From: Acetobacteraceae bacterium
Lineage (GTDB): Bacteria; Pseudomonadota; Alphaproteobacteria; Acetobacterales; Acetobacteraceae
NCBI GenBank assembly: GCA_025352995.1
Contig: JANXRN010000176.1
Span: forward strand, 1 to 40,908
Direction: 5' to 3'
Length of the DNA stretch: 40,908 nucleotides
Position numbers and translations under genes: made by a program. The notes beneath the pieces are model-generated. The model made no database searches. It was not told the DNA's origin and saw only the letters and a list, made by a program, of their open reading frames with translations. Below, piece by piece: positions 1 through 8,337 of this stretch. The first letter of the stretch is position 1; each line of letters opens with the position of its first letter.

Positions 1-1
1 G

Positions 2-196
2 CCGGAGGCGCCTTTGTCGTTCATGGGGGTGAACGTGCTGCCGATGGAAGTGGCGATCGTGGTTGGCGCTTTGGCAATGATGCTGGCGGTGGAGGTGTTC
101 AATCGCCGTTCGATCTACGGCAAGGCGGTGGTGGCAACCGCAGTCGATCGGGATGCGGCCAGCCTGTTCGGCCGTGCCACCATCAAGAAAGTCTGA
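2..196 (+). pseudogene. livH: branched-chain amino acid ABC permease LivH, 3' part, apparently internally deleted
   Basis: The open frame enters from the left edge and ends at TGA 194-196. The visible 64 residues begin PEAPLSFMGVNVLP, which matches the middle of LivH-type permeases, including the conserved stretch IYGKAVVATAVDRDAASL that precedes a further ~110-130 residues in normal LivH proteins. Here the frame passes directly into LFGRATIKKV, which resembles the extreme C-terminus of the family (usually RPxGLFGRxxxxKV). The last membrane segments therefore seem to be missing, joined in frame at a shared LFG. LivH would pair with LivM as the membrane channel of a branched-chain amino acid importer. 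Family assignment is from memory of the LivH motifs; the deletion is an inference from the join. The gene directly precedes the LivM-LivG gene with a 3-base gap. Confidence 0.6.
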
Positions 197-199
197 TCG

Positions 200-2149
200 G
201 TGATGGGCAATGTCCTGAAAGCCGGCCTCGTCGTGGCCCTGGCGCTGTTCCCGTTTGTCGTCACCAGCCCGTATTATTTGCATCTGCTTGTGGTGGTGGC
301 GATTTTTTCCATTGTCGCGCTCGGGCTTGATATCGTGTTCGGATACACGGGGGAAGTTTCGCTCGGCCATGCCGCCTTGTTCGGCGTCGGCGCCTACACT
401 GCTGGCGTGCTGGCGTTTCAGTTCGAACTAGGCTTCTGGTCGGCTTTGCCGCTGGCGGTGATTGTTTCGGCAGGCTTCGGCGCGCTGCTCGCTTTGCCGG
501 CGCTGCGGGTCACCGGGCCGTATCTGGCGATGGTGACGTTGGCCTTCGGCACCATCATCGCGATTTTGATCAATGAAATGACCTTTCTGACCAACGGGCC
601 GCTGGGGATTTCGCTGACCAAGCCGCTATTCGCCGATCTGCGGGAACAATTGCCGTGGCTCGAAATGTCCAAGCCCCGCATGCGCGACGTGGAATATTAC
701 TACGTTGTCGTCGCCTGCCTGCTGGGCACGTTGGTGGTGATCAGCCGGCTGCTGGCGTCGCGCTATGGCCGCGCGTTCGAAGCGTTGCGCGACAGCCCGG
801 TGGCGTCGGACTGCATGGGGGTCAGCGTCTATTCCCATAAAGTGCTGGCCTTCGTGCTCAGCGCCGGTTTTGCCGGATTGGCCGGGGTGCTGTTCACCTA
901 TTCGGAGCAATATATCGCGCCGAATAATTTCAGCTTCGATTTGTCGATCGGGTTTCTGCTCGCGGTCACCATGGGCGGGCGCAAATCGCGTATCGGGCCG
1001 ATCCTCGGCACGGTGGTCGTGGTGTTCTTGCCGAATTTGCTGGCCGACATTGATTTGTTCCGCATTTTCGCCGGCGTGATCGCAGCGACTGCCCTGCTGG
1101 TCGGCGGCATCATCGCCGTGCGCCAGCCCGATCGGCGTGGCTTCATCGCGGTGCCGGTGGCACTTTGCCTCGGCTTTTTCGTCTTCGCCCTGTGGCTGCC
1201 CAAAATCACCGACTACAAGCTCACGGTGTACGGGCTGATGATCTTGTTCGTGGTGTATTATTTGCCGGACGGGATTTACGGGCTGGTGCGCCAGGCGCTG
1301 CAACGCTGGAAGCGGGCAGGGACGGCGACGATCGCCGGCTCCAACGCCTGGTCGGCACCGCCGGTGCTCGGGTCCGGGCCGTTGCTCGAACTCAGCGACG
1401 TGGTCATGCAATTTGGCGGACTGCGCGCGCTCGATACGGTTAACATGGTGGTCATGCCCGGCACCATCCACGGGCTGATCGGCCCGAACGGCTCGGGCAA
1501 ATCGACGATGATGAACGTGCTGACCGGGATTTATACCCCGACTGCGGGCGATATCCGCTTTGAAGGCGCCAGCATCGCCGGCTGGAAACCCCCCGCCATC
1601 GCCGCTGCCGGCATCGCGCGCACTTTCCAGAACGTGCAGCTGTTCGGCGAATTATCACGGCTGCAGAACATCCTGGTCGGGCTCAACCATTTCTATCGCG
1701 GCGGGGTGGCCGATATCGCGCTCGCCTTGCCGCGCGCCCGGCGGGAGGAGGCGGCTGCCCGCGCGCGCGCCACCAGCCTGCTGGAATTCGTCGGGCTTGC
1801 GAGCCTTGCCGATGAAGAAGCCCGCAACCTGCCCTACGGCAAGCAGCGCCTGCTGGAAATCGCCCGTGCGCTCGCGCTCGATCCCAAGCTGCTGCTGCTC
1901 GATGAACCGGCGGCCGGCCTCACCGCGCCGGACATTGTCGAACTCATCGAGATCATCCGCAAAATCCGCGATCACGGCATCACCCAGGTGCTGATCGAAC
2001 ATCATATGGATGTGGTCATGTCGCTGTCCGATACCGTCACCGTGCTCGATTTCGGCCAGAAGATCGCCGAGGGCAAGCCGGCCGAGGTCCAGGCCAATCC
2101 GGCCGTCATCGCTGCCTATCTCGGTGGCAGCATCGAGCACGCCGCCTGA
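200..2149 (+). CDS. LivM-LivG fusion: branched-chain amino acid ABC transporter permease/ATPase
   Basis: One 649-residue frame carries two subunits that are usually separate. Residues about 1-375 are a LivM-type permease with many hydrophobic segments and the LivM motifs GYTGEVSLGHAALFGVGAYT and PALRVTGPYLAMVTLAFGT. After a short linker, residues about 397-645 are a LivG-type ATPase: Walker A GPNGSGKST (Lys434), signature LPYGKQRLLEIARAL (from 544), Walker B LLLLDEP (Asp568-Glu569) and the LivG C-terminal extension. The complex would import branched-chain amino acids or related amides with LivH, LivF and a binding protein not seen here. Start is GTG 200 or ATG 203. The stop overlaps the livF start (TGATG), so the genes are translationally coupled. 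Extra membrane segments around residues 290-365 lengthen the permease part. Confidence 0.93.
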   Translation: MMGNVLKAGLVVALALFPFVVTSPYYLHLLVVVAIFSIVALGLDIVFGYTGEVSLGHAALFGVGAYTAGVLAFQFELGFWSALPLAVIVSAGFGALLALPALRVTGPYLAMVTLAFGTIIAILINEMTFLTNGPLGISLTKPLFADLREQLPWLEMSKPRMRDVEYYYVVVACLLGTLVVISRLLASRYGRAFEALRDSPVASDCMGVSVYSHKVLAFVLSAGFAGLAGVLFTYSEQYIAPNNFSFDLSIGFLLAVTMGGRKSRIGPILGTVVVVFLPNLLADIDLFRIFAGVIAATALLVGGIIAVRQPDRRGFIAVPVALCLGFFVFALWLPKITDYKLTVYGLMILFVVYYLPDGIYGLVRQALQRWKRAGTATIAGSNAWSAPPVLGSGPLLELSDVVMQFGGLRALDTVNMVVMPGTIHGLIGPNGSGKSTMMNVLTGIYTPTAGDIRFEGASIAGWKPPAIAAAGIARTFQNVQLFGELSRLQNILVGLNHFYRGGVADIALALPRARREEAAARARATSLLEFVGLASLADEEARNLPYGKQRLLEIARALALDPKLLLLDEPAAGLTAPDIVELIEIIRKIRDHGITQVLIEHHMDVVMSLSDTVTVLDFGQKIAEGKPAEVQANPAVIAAYLGGSIEHAA

Positions 2150-2874
2150 TGCTCACCATCGAAAACCTTTCCGCTGGATACGGCAAAGTGCAGGTGCTGC
2201 ACGGCATTTCGCTGGAAGTCGCCAAAGGCACGCTGGTCACCCTGATCGGATCGAACGGCGCCGGCAAAACCACCACTTTGCGCGCGCTTTCGGGCATGAT
2301 CGCGCCGACATCGGGGCGCATTATGCTCGGCGGGACGGATATCGCCGGCCTGGCATCGCACGACATCGCCCGCCGTGGCCTCGCCCATTCGCCCGAAGGC
2401 CGGCGGGTGTTCGCCACCTTGTCGGTTGCCGATAATTTGCTGCTCGGCAGTTTCAGCCGCCTCACCGGATCACGCCCCAAGGGCGACGTCGCAAGCGATC
2501 TCGATCGCATGTACACGCTGTTCCCGCGTCTGGCCGAGCGCCGCACCCAGTACGCCGGCACGCTGTCAGGGGGCGAGCAGCAGATGCTCGCCATGGCCCG
2601 CGCGCTGATGCTGGCCCCGGACGTGCTGCTGCTTGATGAGCCGTCGATGGGCCTCGCCCCCAAGCTGGTGGCGGAGGTGTTTGCCACCATCGCGCTGCTG
2701 CGCGACAACCAGGTGACGATGCTGCTGGTCGAACAATTCGCCGCCGCCGCCTTGGATGTTGCCGATATTGGCTATGTGCTGGAAAACGGTCGGGTTACCG
2801 CATCGGGGCCCGCCGCCGCGCTCAAAACCGATCCTGCGGTGCAGGCGGCCTATCTCGGCGCCGCACATGGCTGA
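2149..2874 (+). CDS. livF: branched-chain amino acid ABC transporter ATP-binding protein LivF
   Basis: A 241-residue cytoplasmic ATPase of normal LivF length. Walker A GSNGAGKTT (Lys40), the LivF-typical HSPEGRRVFATLSVADNLLLG, signature LSGGEQQMLAMARAL (140-154), and Walker B VLLLDEPSMGL (Asp164-Glu165) are all present. It would form the second nucleotide-binding domain with the LivG half of the preceding fusion. Its ATG shares one base with the stop of the fusion gene. It is the last gene of the operon, since a tRNA gene and a convergent gene follow. Confidence 0.95.
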   Translation: MLTIENLSAGYGKVQVLHGISLEVAKGTLVTLIGSNGAGKTTTLRALSGMIAPTSGRIMLGGTDIAGLASHDIARRGLAHSPEGRRVFATLSVADNLLLGSFSRLTGSRPKGDVASDLDRMYTLFPRLAERRTQYAGTLSGGEQQMLAMARALMLAPDVLLLDEPSMGLAPKLVAEVFATIALLRDNQVTMLLVEQFAAAALDVADIGYVLENGRVTASGPAAALKTDPAVQAAYLGAAHG

Positions 2875-2928
2875 TCCACCAAAACCCTCTTGCGGAACCC
2901 CGGCTCGATAGCTAGGAAGAGCGCCGTG

Positions 2929-3003
<75 letters not shown>

Positions 3004-3011
3004 TTTCCCGA

Positions 3012-5768
3012 TCACATCGCCGGTTCAGGCTGAAGCTCCTTGACGGCGTCCGCGAAGGCGCGCTCGAGCGCGGTGAGCTGATCTTGCGTCGGCCCGGCAG
3101 TTTGCCGCGCCCCTTGCTCGATCGTGCGCGCGATGTCTGTAAGGCTGGCCAACCCTAAGGTTGCAGCGTTGCCCTTGATGGCATGGGCGGACTGGGCGAC
3201 GCCGGCGAGGTTGCCGCGTGCCGCGTGTTGGCGCAGCTCGGTGAGGGTTACCTGTGTATCGGTGCAGAAGGCAGCGATCACGGCGGCCACTATGTCGTCA
3301 CCCAGGTTGGTCCGCATCTCGTCCAACGCCGCGTTCTTCGGCTCCGGCAGAGGCACCGGTATCGTGCCGAGCCCAAGGGCTGCGACAATTTCCTCCGCCA
3401 GCCGTTCGCTGTTGATCGGCTTGGTGGCAAAGCCGGTCATGCCGGCCGCGCGCCCGGCATCTTCATCGCTGCGAAACGCGTTGGCGGAAATGCCGATGAT
3501 CGGGATTGATGCTTGAGGCCCGGGTAATGCCCTGATTGCCCGCGTGGCGGCCAGACCGTCCATCACCGGCATCATGATGTCCATCATCACCAAATCAATC
3601 CCGCCATCGCCGATCGCCGCCACCGCGTCCTGGCCATTGACCACCGCCCGTACTTGGCAGCCGAGCCGTTCCAGCATGTGGGTTGCGACCAGTCGATTGA
3701 CCTGGGTGTCTTCTGCGATCAGCACCATCGGCGCGCGCGCGGCGATCAGCCCAGGCCCGCTGCTGGGTAGCAGTCGGACGCGCTGTGCCGCCGATCGCGT
3801 ATCTTCGGCCACCCGGATGGCAAAGCTGAACACACTACCAACGCCAAGCGTGCTTTTGACCGCAATGCTGCCGTCCATTGCCTCGACCAGCCGGCGGCAG
3901 ATCGCGAGCCCAAGTCCGGTGCCGCCGAAGCGTCGGGTGATCGAGCCGTCGGATTGGGTGAATTCGGCGAATAAACCGGACTGGGCGGCCTCTGAAATGC
4001 CAATACCGGTATCGCGCACCGCGCCGTCGAGCCACCAGCCGCCGCTCGCATGCGCTCGGATTGCCAGGCTCGCCTCTACGGCGCCGAACTCGGGGGTGAA
4101 TTTGATCGCATTGCCGATCAGGTTGAACAAGATCTGTCGCAGCCGATGTGGGTCACCGACCACCGACCCCGGTAAATTCACGGTCGGCGCGGCGGTCAGC
4201 GTCACGCCCTGGGCGGTGGCGCGCGATGCCAGCACTTCGGTCACTTCGCGCAAAATCTCGCCTGGCGCGAAGGGAATTTCGTCGAGTTCGACGCCACGCT
4301 CATCTATCTTCGAATAATCTAGGATTTCGGTGAGCATCTCGAGCAGATGTGATCCGGCCTGATGGATAATATCGGCATATTCGCGCTGATTATCCGGCAG
4401 TGGCCGCGCCCGCATCAAATCGGCCGCACCCAGAATGCCGTTGAGTGGGGTGCGGATTTCGTGGCTCATCGCGGCGAGGAATTGTGCCCGCGCCCGCACC
4501 GCTGCCTCGGCGGCATCGCGGGCGTCGGTCAGGACGCGCTGCTGCGCGGTCGCTTCGGTCATGTCGGTGAAGCTGCACACCTGCGTTCCGTCATCCAGCG
4601 CTTCAATGCGGGTTTCGATGATCCGTCCAGCCATGTCCTGCCGACTGAGCGGTGCGCGCAGCAGCGCCGGGTCGGCCTGCAAGTCGGGGTCGCCAGCCGG
4701 CAGGCTAAGCAGATTAGCGGTGCGCGCATTGAACATCGCAATCCTGCCGCCCGGATTGACCACCATCACCCCCACGCCAACATGCTCGAACGCGGTTTGC
4801 ATCAGCCGCTGTGCCCGCTCGGCGCGCTTGCGCTGGCCGGCGGCGCGCAGCGTGAGCGCGATGACCACCCCGGTCATCGCCAGCGCGGCCAGAATGGTGC
4901 GCGATGCGTCGGCATCGAGTTCGACGAGAATATCGCGCTCGGCCATCGACACTTCCAGCACCAAGGGCTGGTTGGCGATCCGACGGTAGCTGATGATGCG
5001 GGCAATCAGGTCGGTCGGATCGGTCCAACGCGTCGCCCCGCTCGCCGCGTCCATGGCAAGCGCAATTATCGGTCCTGCGGTCCGCGCGCCGATGACCGTC
5101 GGACCCGCCCGCGCCGCGCCATCCATTTGTGCCCGGATGATCCCGTCGAGCCCGGTAATCGCAATCCGCCCACCGGGCCCGATCTCGATGGTTTGGGAAA
5201 ACCGGGTGAGGTCGCCAGGGGAAACCGACAGCACCACGATCCCGTCGAAACCGCCTTCCGGGGTTTTCAGCATCCGCACGAACTGGATGGTCCAGAGCTT
5301 GGACACCCGGCCGAGCACGGGGGCGGAAATATAAAGATGGTCATCGGGTGCGTCGGCAAAATGGCGGAAATGCGCCCGGTCGGACAAATCGACCCGGGTG
5401 GTGGCCGGGGCGAGGTTACTGAAGCTCATCAGTCCGTGCCGGTCGGCAAGTGCGACCTGGCTGATCAACCGATAGGCCGTGTCGTCGTCAACGAGCAGGG
5501 TACGGAAATTACGCGCCAGGGTCCCTTGAGCGTGCAGCGCGCGAACATGCAGCAGGGTCTGGTCAATTTCGCGGATGCTGCGCACCAGCGATTCCTCATA
5601 CGCGCGCGCCAGATTTGCGGTGGCGAGCTGCGCGGTATGCAGCGCCTGGCTGCGCTGGGCGTCGTTATGCAGGAAAAGTGCAGTCCAGATCAGCAAAACC
5701 GCGCCCACCGGCACCAACCAGGCCGCCGGACGCCGGGCATGCAGCATGATGTCAGGCAAGCGCTGCAT
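3012..5768 (-). CDS. hybrid sensor histidine kinase with PAS, receiver and Hpt domains
   Basis: An inner-membrane multi-step phosphorelay sensor. Numbered from ATG 5768 (918 aa): TM1 about 15-35; periplasmic Cache-like sensor about 36-285 (contains ISAPVLGR); TM2 about 290-310; PAS about 325-410; HisKA with AMSHEIRTPLNG (His436); HATPase with NLIGNAIKF, DTGIG and GGTGLGLA (about 540-655); receiver with phospho-acceptor Asp730 (VMMDIMMPVMDG) and conserved Lys783; C-terminal Hpt with AHAIKGNAATLG (His862). All relay residues are present. This order resembles BarA/ArcB-type kinases, but the signal is unknown. The frame extends to a GTG at 5798 inside the upstream EAL gene without a Shine-Dalgarno; ATG 5768 or ATG 5747 is more likely. 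It directly follows a receiver-EAL gene, suggesting the two act together in c-di-GMP control. Confidence 0.93.
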   Translation of the reverse strand: MQRLPDIMLHARRPAAWLVPVGAVLLIWTALFLHNDAQRSQALHTAQLATANLARAYEESLVRSIREIDQTLLHVRALHAQGTLARNFRTLLVDDDTAYRLISQVALADRHGLMSFSNLAPATTRVDLSDRAHFRHFADAPDDHLYISAPVLGRVSKLWTIQFVRMLKTPEGGFDGIVVLSVSPGDLTRFSQTIEIGPGGRIAITGLDGIIRAQMDGAARAGPTVIGARTAGPIIALAMDAASGATRWTDPTDLIARIISYRRIANQPLVLEVSMAERDILVELDADASRTILAALAMTGVVIALTLRAAGQRKRAERAQRLMQTAFEHVGVGVMVVNPGGRIAMFNARTANLLSLPAGDPDLQADPALLRAPLSRQDMAGRIIETRIEALDDGTQVCSFTDMTEATAQQRVLTDARDAAEAAVRARAQFLAAMSHEIRTPLNGILGAADLMRARPLPDNQREYADIIHQAGSHLLEMLTEILDYSKIDERGVELDEIPFAPGEILREVTEVLASRATAQGVTLTAAPTVNLPGSVVGDPHRLRQILFNLIGNAIKFTPEFGAVEASLAIRAHASGGWWLDGAVRDTGIGISEAAQSGLFAEFTQSDGSITRRFGGTGLGLAICRRLVEAMDGSIAVKSTLGVGSVFSFAIRVAEDTRSAAQRVRLLPSSGPGLIAARAPMVLIAEDTQVNRLVATHMLERLGCQVRAVVNGQDAVAAIGDGGIDLVMMDIMMPVMDGLAATRAIRALPGPQASIPIIGISANAFRSDEDAGRAAGMTGFATKPINSERLAEEIVAALGLGTIPVPLPEPKNAALDEMRTNLGDDIVAAVIAAFCTDTQVTLTELRQHAARGNLAGVAQSAHAIKGNAATLGLASLTDIARTIEQGARQTAGPTQDQLTALERAFADAVKELQPEPAM

Positions 5769-6948
5769 GCCCCAGCAGCGCCGTTGCCGCATCCTCACCC
5801 AAGGGCTGGGCGAATAAATAGCCCTGTCCGATCGCTACCCCAAGGTCATGCAGGCGCTGCGCCACTGCCTCACTCTCGATCCCTTCGGCGACCAGCTTCA
5901 AATCCATTGATTTGGCCAGCGAAATCACCGCGCCAACAATTTTCGGCAATTCTGGATCGCGCAGCAGCCCCATGACAAAATGCTGATCGATCTTGAGTTC
6001 GCTGAACGGCAGCCGCAGCAGCGACAGCAGCGAGGAATGGCCAGTGCCGAAATCATCGATGGCGATGCCGACGCCACGAATGCGCAAGCGCGTCAGAATA
6101 TCGGCCGCGGCGACGTAATCGGCCATCAGCGCGCCTTCGGTCACTTCCAGGATGAGCCGCGCCGGCGCGATCCCATGCCCGGCCAGCACGTCGCTGATCC
6201 GTTCGGGCAACATCAGATCGCCCAGGCTGGACGGCGATAAATTCACCGCCATTTCAAGACCCGGATCCGTATCGTGCCAGGCGCTCAGCTGATGCAGCGC
6301 GCGGTCGAGCACATGGACCGTAATCCGGTCGATCAGCCCGTGGCGTTCGGCGAACGGGATGAAGGCATCGGGGCCGATCATGCCGAAGGCCGGGCTGTGC
6401 CAGCGCACCAACGCTTCGAACCCGACCACGCGGCGGTCGGCCAGTCGAATTTTTGGCTGATAAAGGCAGTAAATTTCCCCGGCATCGAGGGCGGCATCGA
6501 GCATGCCGGGGGTGAGCGTCATCCGTTGCGCCCGGCTGCTGCGCGGCTTGTCGTGCGGCACCGCGGCGATCAGCGCCATCAGCTGATCCAGCGCCAGCGG
6601 CTTGCCGATTGTCCCTGCCACCCGCAAGCCAAGCGCCACCGCCAGCCGCGCCGCCGCTTCGCGCACCCGTTCGTCAAAGCCCGAAATCAGGATCAGCACC
6701 GGATCGCGTTCCAGCCGGGCGATTTCGCGCAGGACTTCGATCCCGTCATGTTCGCGCAGCGACAAATCGAGCACCACTACATCGGCGTCCTGCCCATGGA
6801 GCCACGCCGTCGCCTCGATCAGCGAGCCGGCGCCATGGGCGGTATAGCCGAGCTTTTCGGCCGCCCGCGACACGATCAGCCGCTGCACCGCTTCATCATC
6901 AATGACCAGCAGTACTGGCGGGGCGTGTGTCGTCAGGGTCAACTCCAT
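5752..6948 (-). CDS. response regulator with EAL (c-di-GMP phosphodiesterase) domain
   Basis: A 398-residue cytoplasmic protein. Residues about 10-130 are a receiver domain: acidic DDE at 17-19, phospho-acceptor Asp61 (VVVLDLSL) and Lys116. Residues about 145-395 are an EAL domain with FEALVRW (Glu178), NLSPSSL, ILEVTEGALM, the DDFGTG loop, LKIDQ, VAEGIES and a final GYLFAQPL. These are the metal- and substrate-binding residues of active phosphodiesterases, so hydrolysis of c-di-GMP to pGpG is expected, controlled by phosphorylation. ATG 6948 has AGGA 6-9 bases upstream. The likely partner is the hybrid kinase whose start overlaps this stop. The 68-bp leader holds a 10-bp palindrome AAGAATTCTT at 6995-7004, of unknown role. 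Confidence 0.93.
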   Translation of the reverse strand: MELTLTTHAPPVLLVIDDEAVQRLIVSRAAEKLGYTAHGAGSLIEATAWLHGQDADVVVLDLSLREHDGIEVLREIARLERDPVLILISGFDERVREAAARLAVALGLRVAGTIGKPLALDQLMALIAAVPHDKPRSSRAQRMTLTPGMLDAALDAGEIYCLYQPKIRLADRRVVGFEALVRWHSPAFGMIGPDAFIPFAERHGLIDRITVHVLDRALHQLSAWHDTDPGLEMAVNLSPSSLGDLMLPERISDVLAGHGIAPARLILEVTEGALMADYVAAADILTRLRIRGVGIAIDDFGTGHSSLLSLLRLPFSELKIDQHFVMGLLRDPELPKIVGAVISLAKSMDLKLVAEGIESEAVAQRLHDLGVAIGQGYLFAQPLGEDAATALLGHAALA

Positions 6949-7016
6949 GGCATCCTCGTGGGTGTGAGGGGACCAGGATGCATGACCAAATGAAAAGAAT
7001 TCTTAAACGACGCGGT

Positions 7017-7754
7017 TTATGACCCGCTGAACCAGTTATAGCCCTGGTCCTCCCAATATCCGCCGGGATTGTCGTTGGTAACGATGATGGCGACGATATG
7101 CTTGGGGTTTTTGAAGCCGAGTTTGGTGGGGACGCGTAGTTTCAGCGGGAAACCATATTTGGTTGGCAGCGGCGCGGTGCCGAAATCGAGCGCCAGGTTG
7201 GTTTGCGGGTGCAAGGCCGTCGCCATGTCGATGCTGCTGTAATAGCGGTCAGCGCATTTGAAGCCGACGAAGCCCGCGCGCAAATCGGCGCCTACCCGTT
7301 CCAGAAACACCCGTAGCGGCACGCCGCTCCATTGGCCGATCGCGCTCCAGCCCTCGATGCAAATATGGCGGGTTATTTGGCCTTGCTGCGGCAGGGCGCG
7401 CAGGCGGGCGAGCGTCCAGGGGGCGGTATCGCTGACCCGGCCGCTGACGGCGAGGCGGTAATCATCGGCGTCGATCTCGGGCGCATCGTCTTCCGGGTAG
7501 TAGGCATTGAACGGAAACGGCGTGGTGATGTCGCGGGCGGCGTAGGTTGGCGCGAGGCGATTGGGATCGAACAGCCAGGCCTGGACCCGGTCATTCCAGC
7601 GCGACATTGACCACAGCAGCCGATCAACCGCATCGCCGTCCTGCAAATTGCAGCCAGTGAGCAGACCGAGCGCACTGAGCGAAAGCCCGCGGCGCAGCAG
7701 GAGCCGGCGTTCGAGCAGGCGCAGCGCCCTGCGGTGGTCCTGGTCGCCGATCAT
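7017..7754 (-). CDS. exported molybdopterin-dependent oxidoreductase (sulfite oxidase fold)
   Basis: A 245-residue protein starting at ATG 7754, in an ATGA overlap with the cytochrome gene; the longer frame into that gene is not needed. The N-terminus has LLLRRGLSLSALGLLTGC, a twin-arginine-like signal ending in a possible lipobox with Cys35, fitting Tat export of a folded cofactor protein. The central RHICIEGWSAIGQWSGVPL (Cys132) is the molybdenum-ligating cysteine region of the sulfite oxidase/MsrP superfamily; the C-terminus GYPLKLRVPTKLGFK-like segment (FPLKLRVPTKLGFKNPKHI) and GGYWEDQGYNW also fit. The substrate is unknown. It differs from MsrP in having a cytochrome b561-like partner rather than MsrQ. 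Electron exchange with that membrane cytochrome is inferred from the coupled genes. Confidence 0.85.
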   Translation of the reverse strand: MIGDQDHRRALRLLERRLLLRRGLSLSALGLLTGCNLQDGDAVDRLLWSMSRWNDRVQAWLFDPNRLAPTYAARDITTPFPFNAYYPEDDAPEIDADDYRLAVSGRVSDTAPWTLARLRALPQQGQITRHICIEGWSAIGQWSGVPLRVFLERVGADLRAGFVGFKCADRYYSSIDMATALHPQTNLALDFGTAPLPTKYGFPLKLRVPTKLGFKNPKHIVAIIVTNDNPGGYWEDQGYNWFSGS

Positions 7755-8329
7755 GTCCGTGCCCGCCCCAAGATCATGCCCCATAGAACCGACGGCACCA
7801 GCAACGCCATGCCAACATGCAGAACGGTGAAGCCTGCGATCACCGCCATGGCGATGAAATGGACCCGGCGCGCCCATTCATAGCCGCCAAGGGCCGCCGC
7901 CAGGGTTTGCAGCTGCACCGGCTTCCACAGCGCCAGGCCCGACAGCAGCACCATCACGCCGGCGAGCAGCACCACGCAATAGGTCAGGCGTTGGATGGCG
8001 TTGTACTCGCCGGCTTGATGCGGCAGGCGGAACCGCAGGGCCGCCCGCACATCGTCCAGCACCGCGCCTGGCCCAAGCGGGCGCAGCCGCCGATAATAGC
8101 CGGAGCCGAGCAGATAAACGGCGTAGAGCAACCCATTGCCCACCAGCAGCCACATCAGCGCCAGATGCCAGGCGATCGCCCCGCCCAGCCAGCCACCGAG
8201 CGTCGCCCAGCGCGGAAAGCTGAAACCGAACAAGGGGGAAGCATTATAGATCGCCCAGCCGCTCATCATCATGCCGATGATGGCGGCGGCGTTGATCCAA
8301 TGGGTGAGCCTGATCGGGATTGGCTGCAC
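7751..8329 (-). CDS. membrane b-type cytochrome (cytochrome b561/Ni-Fe hydrogenase cytochrome family)
   Basis: A 192-residue integral membrane protein with about four helices (near 10-30, 45-75, 112-132, 155-182). Histidines placed as haem ligands include His10 (RLTHWINAAAIIGMMMSGW), His55, His157 and His171 (LHVGMALL), the usual pattern of this di-haem cytochrome family. Start is GTG 8329, 8 bp after the stop of the upstream exported protein gene. It overlaps the molybdoenzyme gene by ATGA, so it probably links that periplasmic enzyme to the quinone pool. That function is inferred from family and gene order. Confidence 0.85.
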   Translation of the reverse strand: MQPIPIRLTHWINAAAIIGMMMSGWAIYNASPLFGFSFPRWATLGGWLGGAIAWHLALMWLLVGNGLLYAVYLLGSGYYRRLRPLGPGAVLDDVRAALRFRLPHQAGEYNAIQRLTYCVVLLAGVMVLLSGLALWKPVQLQTLAAALGGYEWARRVHFIAMAVIAGFTVLHVGMALLVPSVLWGMILGRART

Positions 8330-8337
8330 GGCCGCGC

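Noticed and set aside
4362-5975. 537-residue open frame opposite the hybrid kinase
   Set aside because: It is antisense to a gene with clear kinase motifs, rich in His, Arg, Gln and Gly without any fold signature. Long antisense frames are expected in GC-rich DNA.
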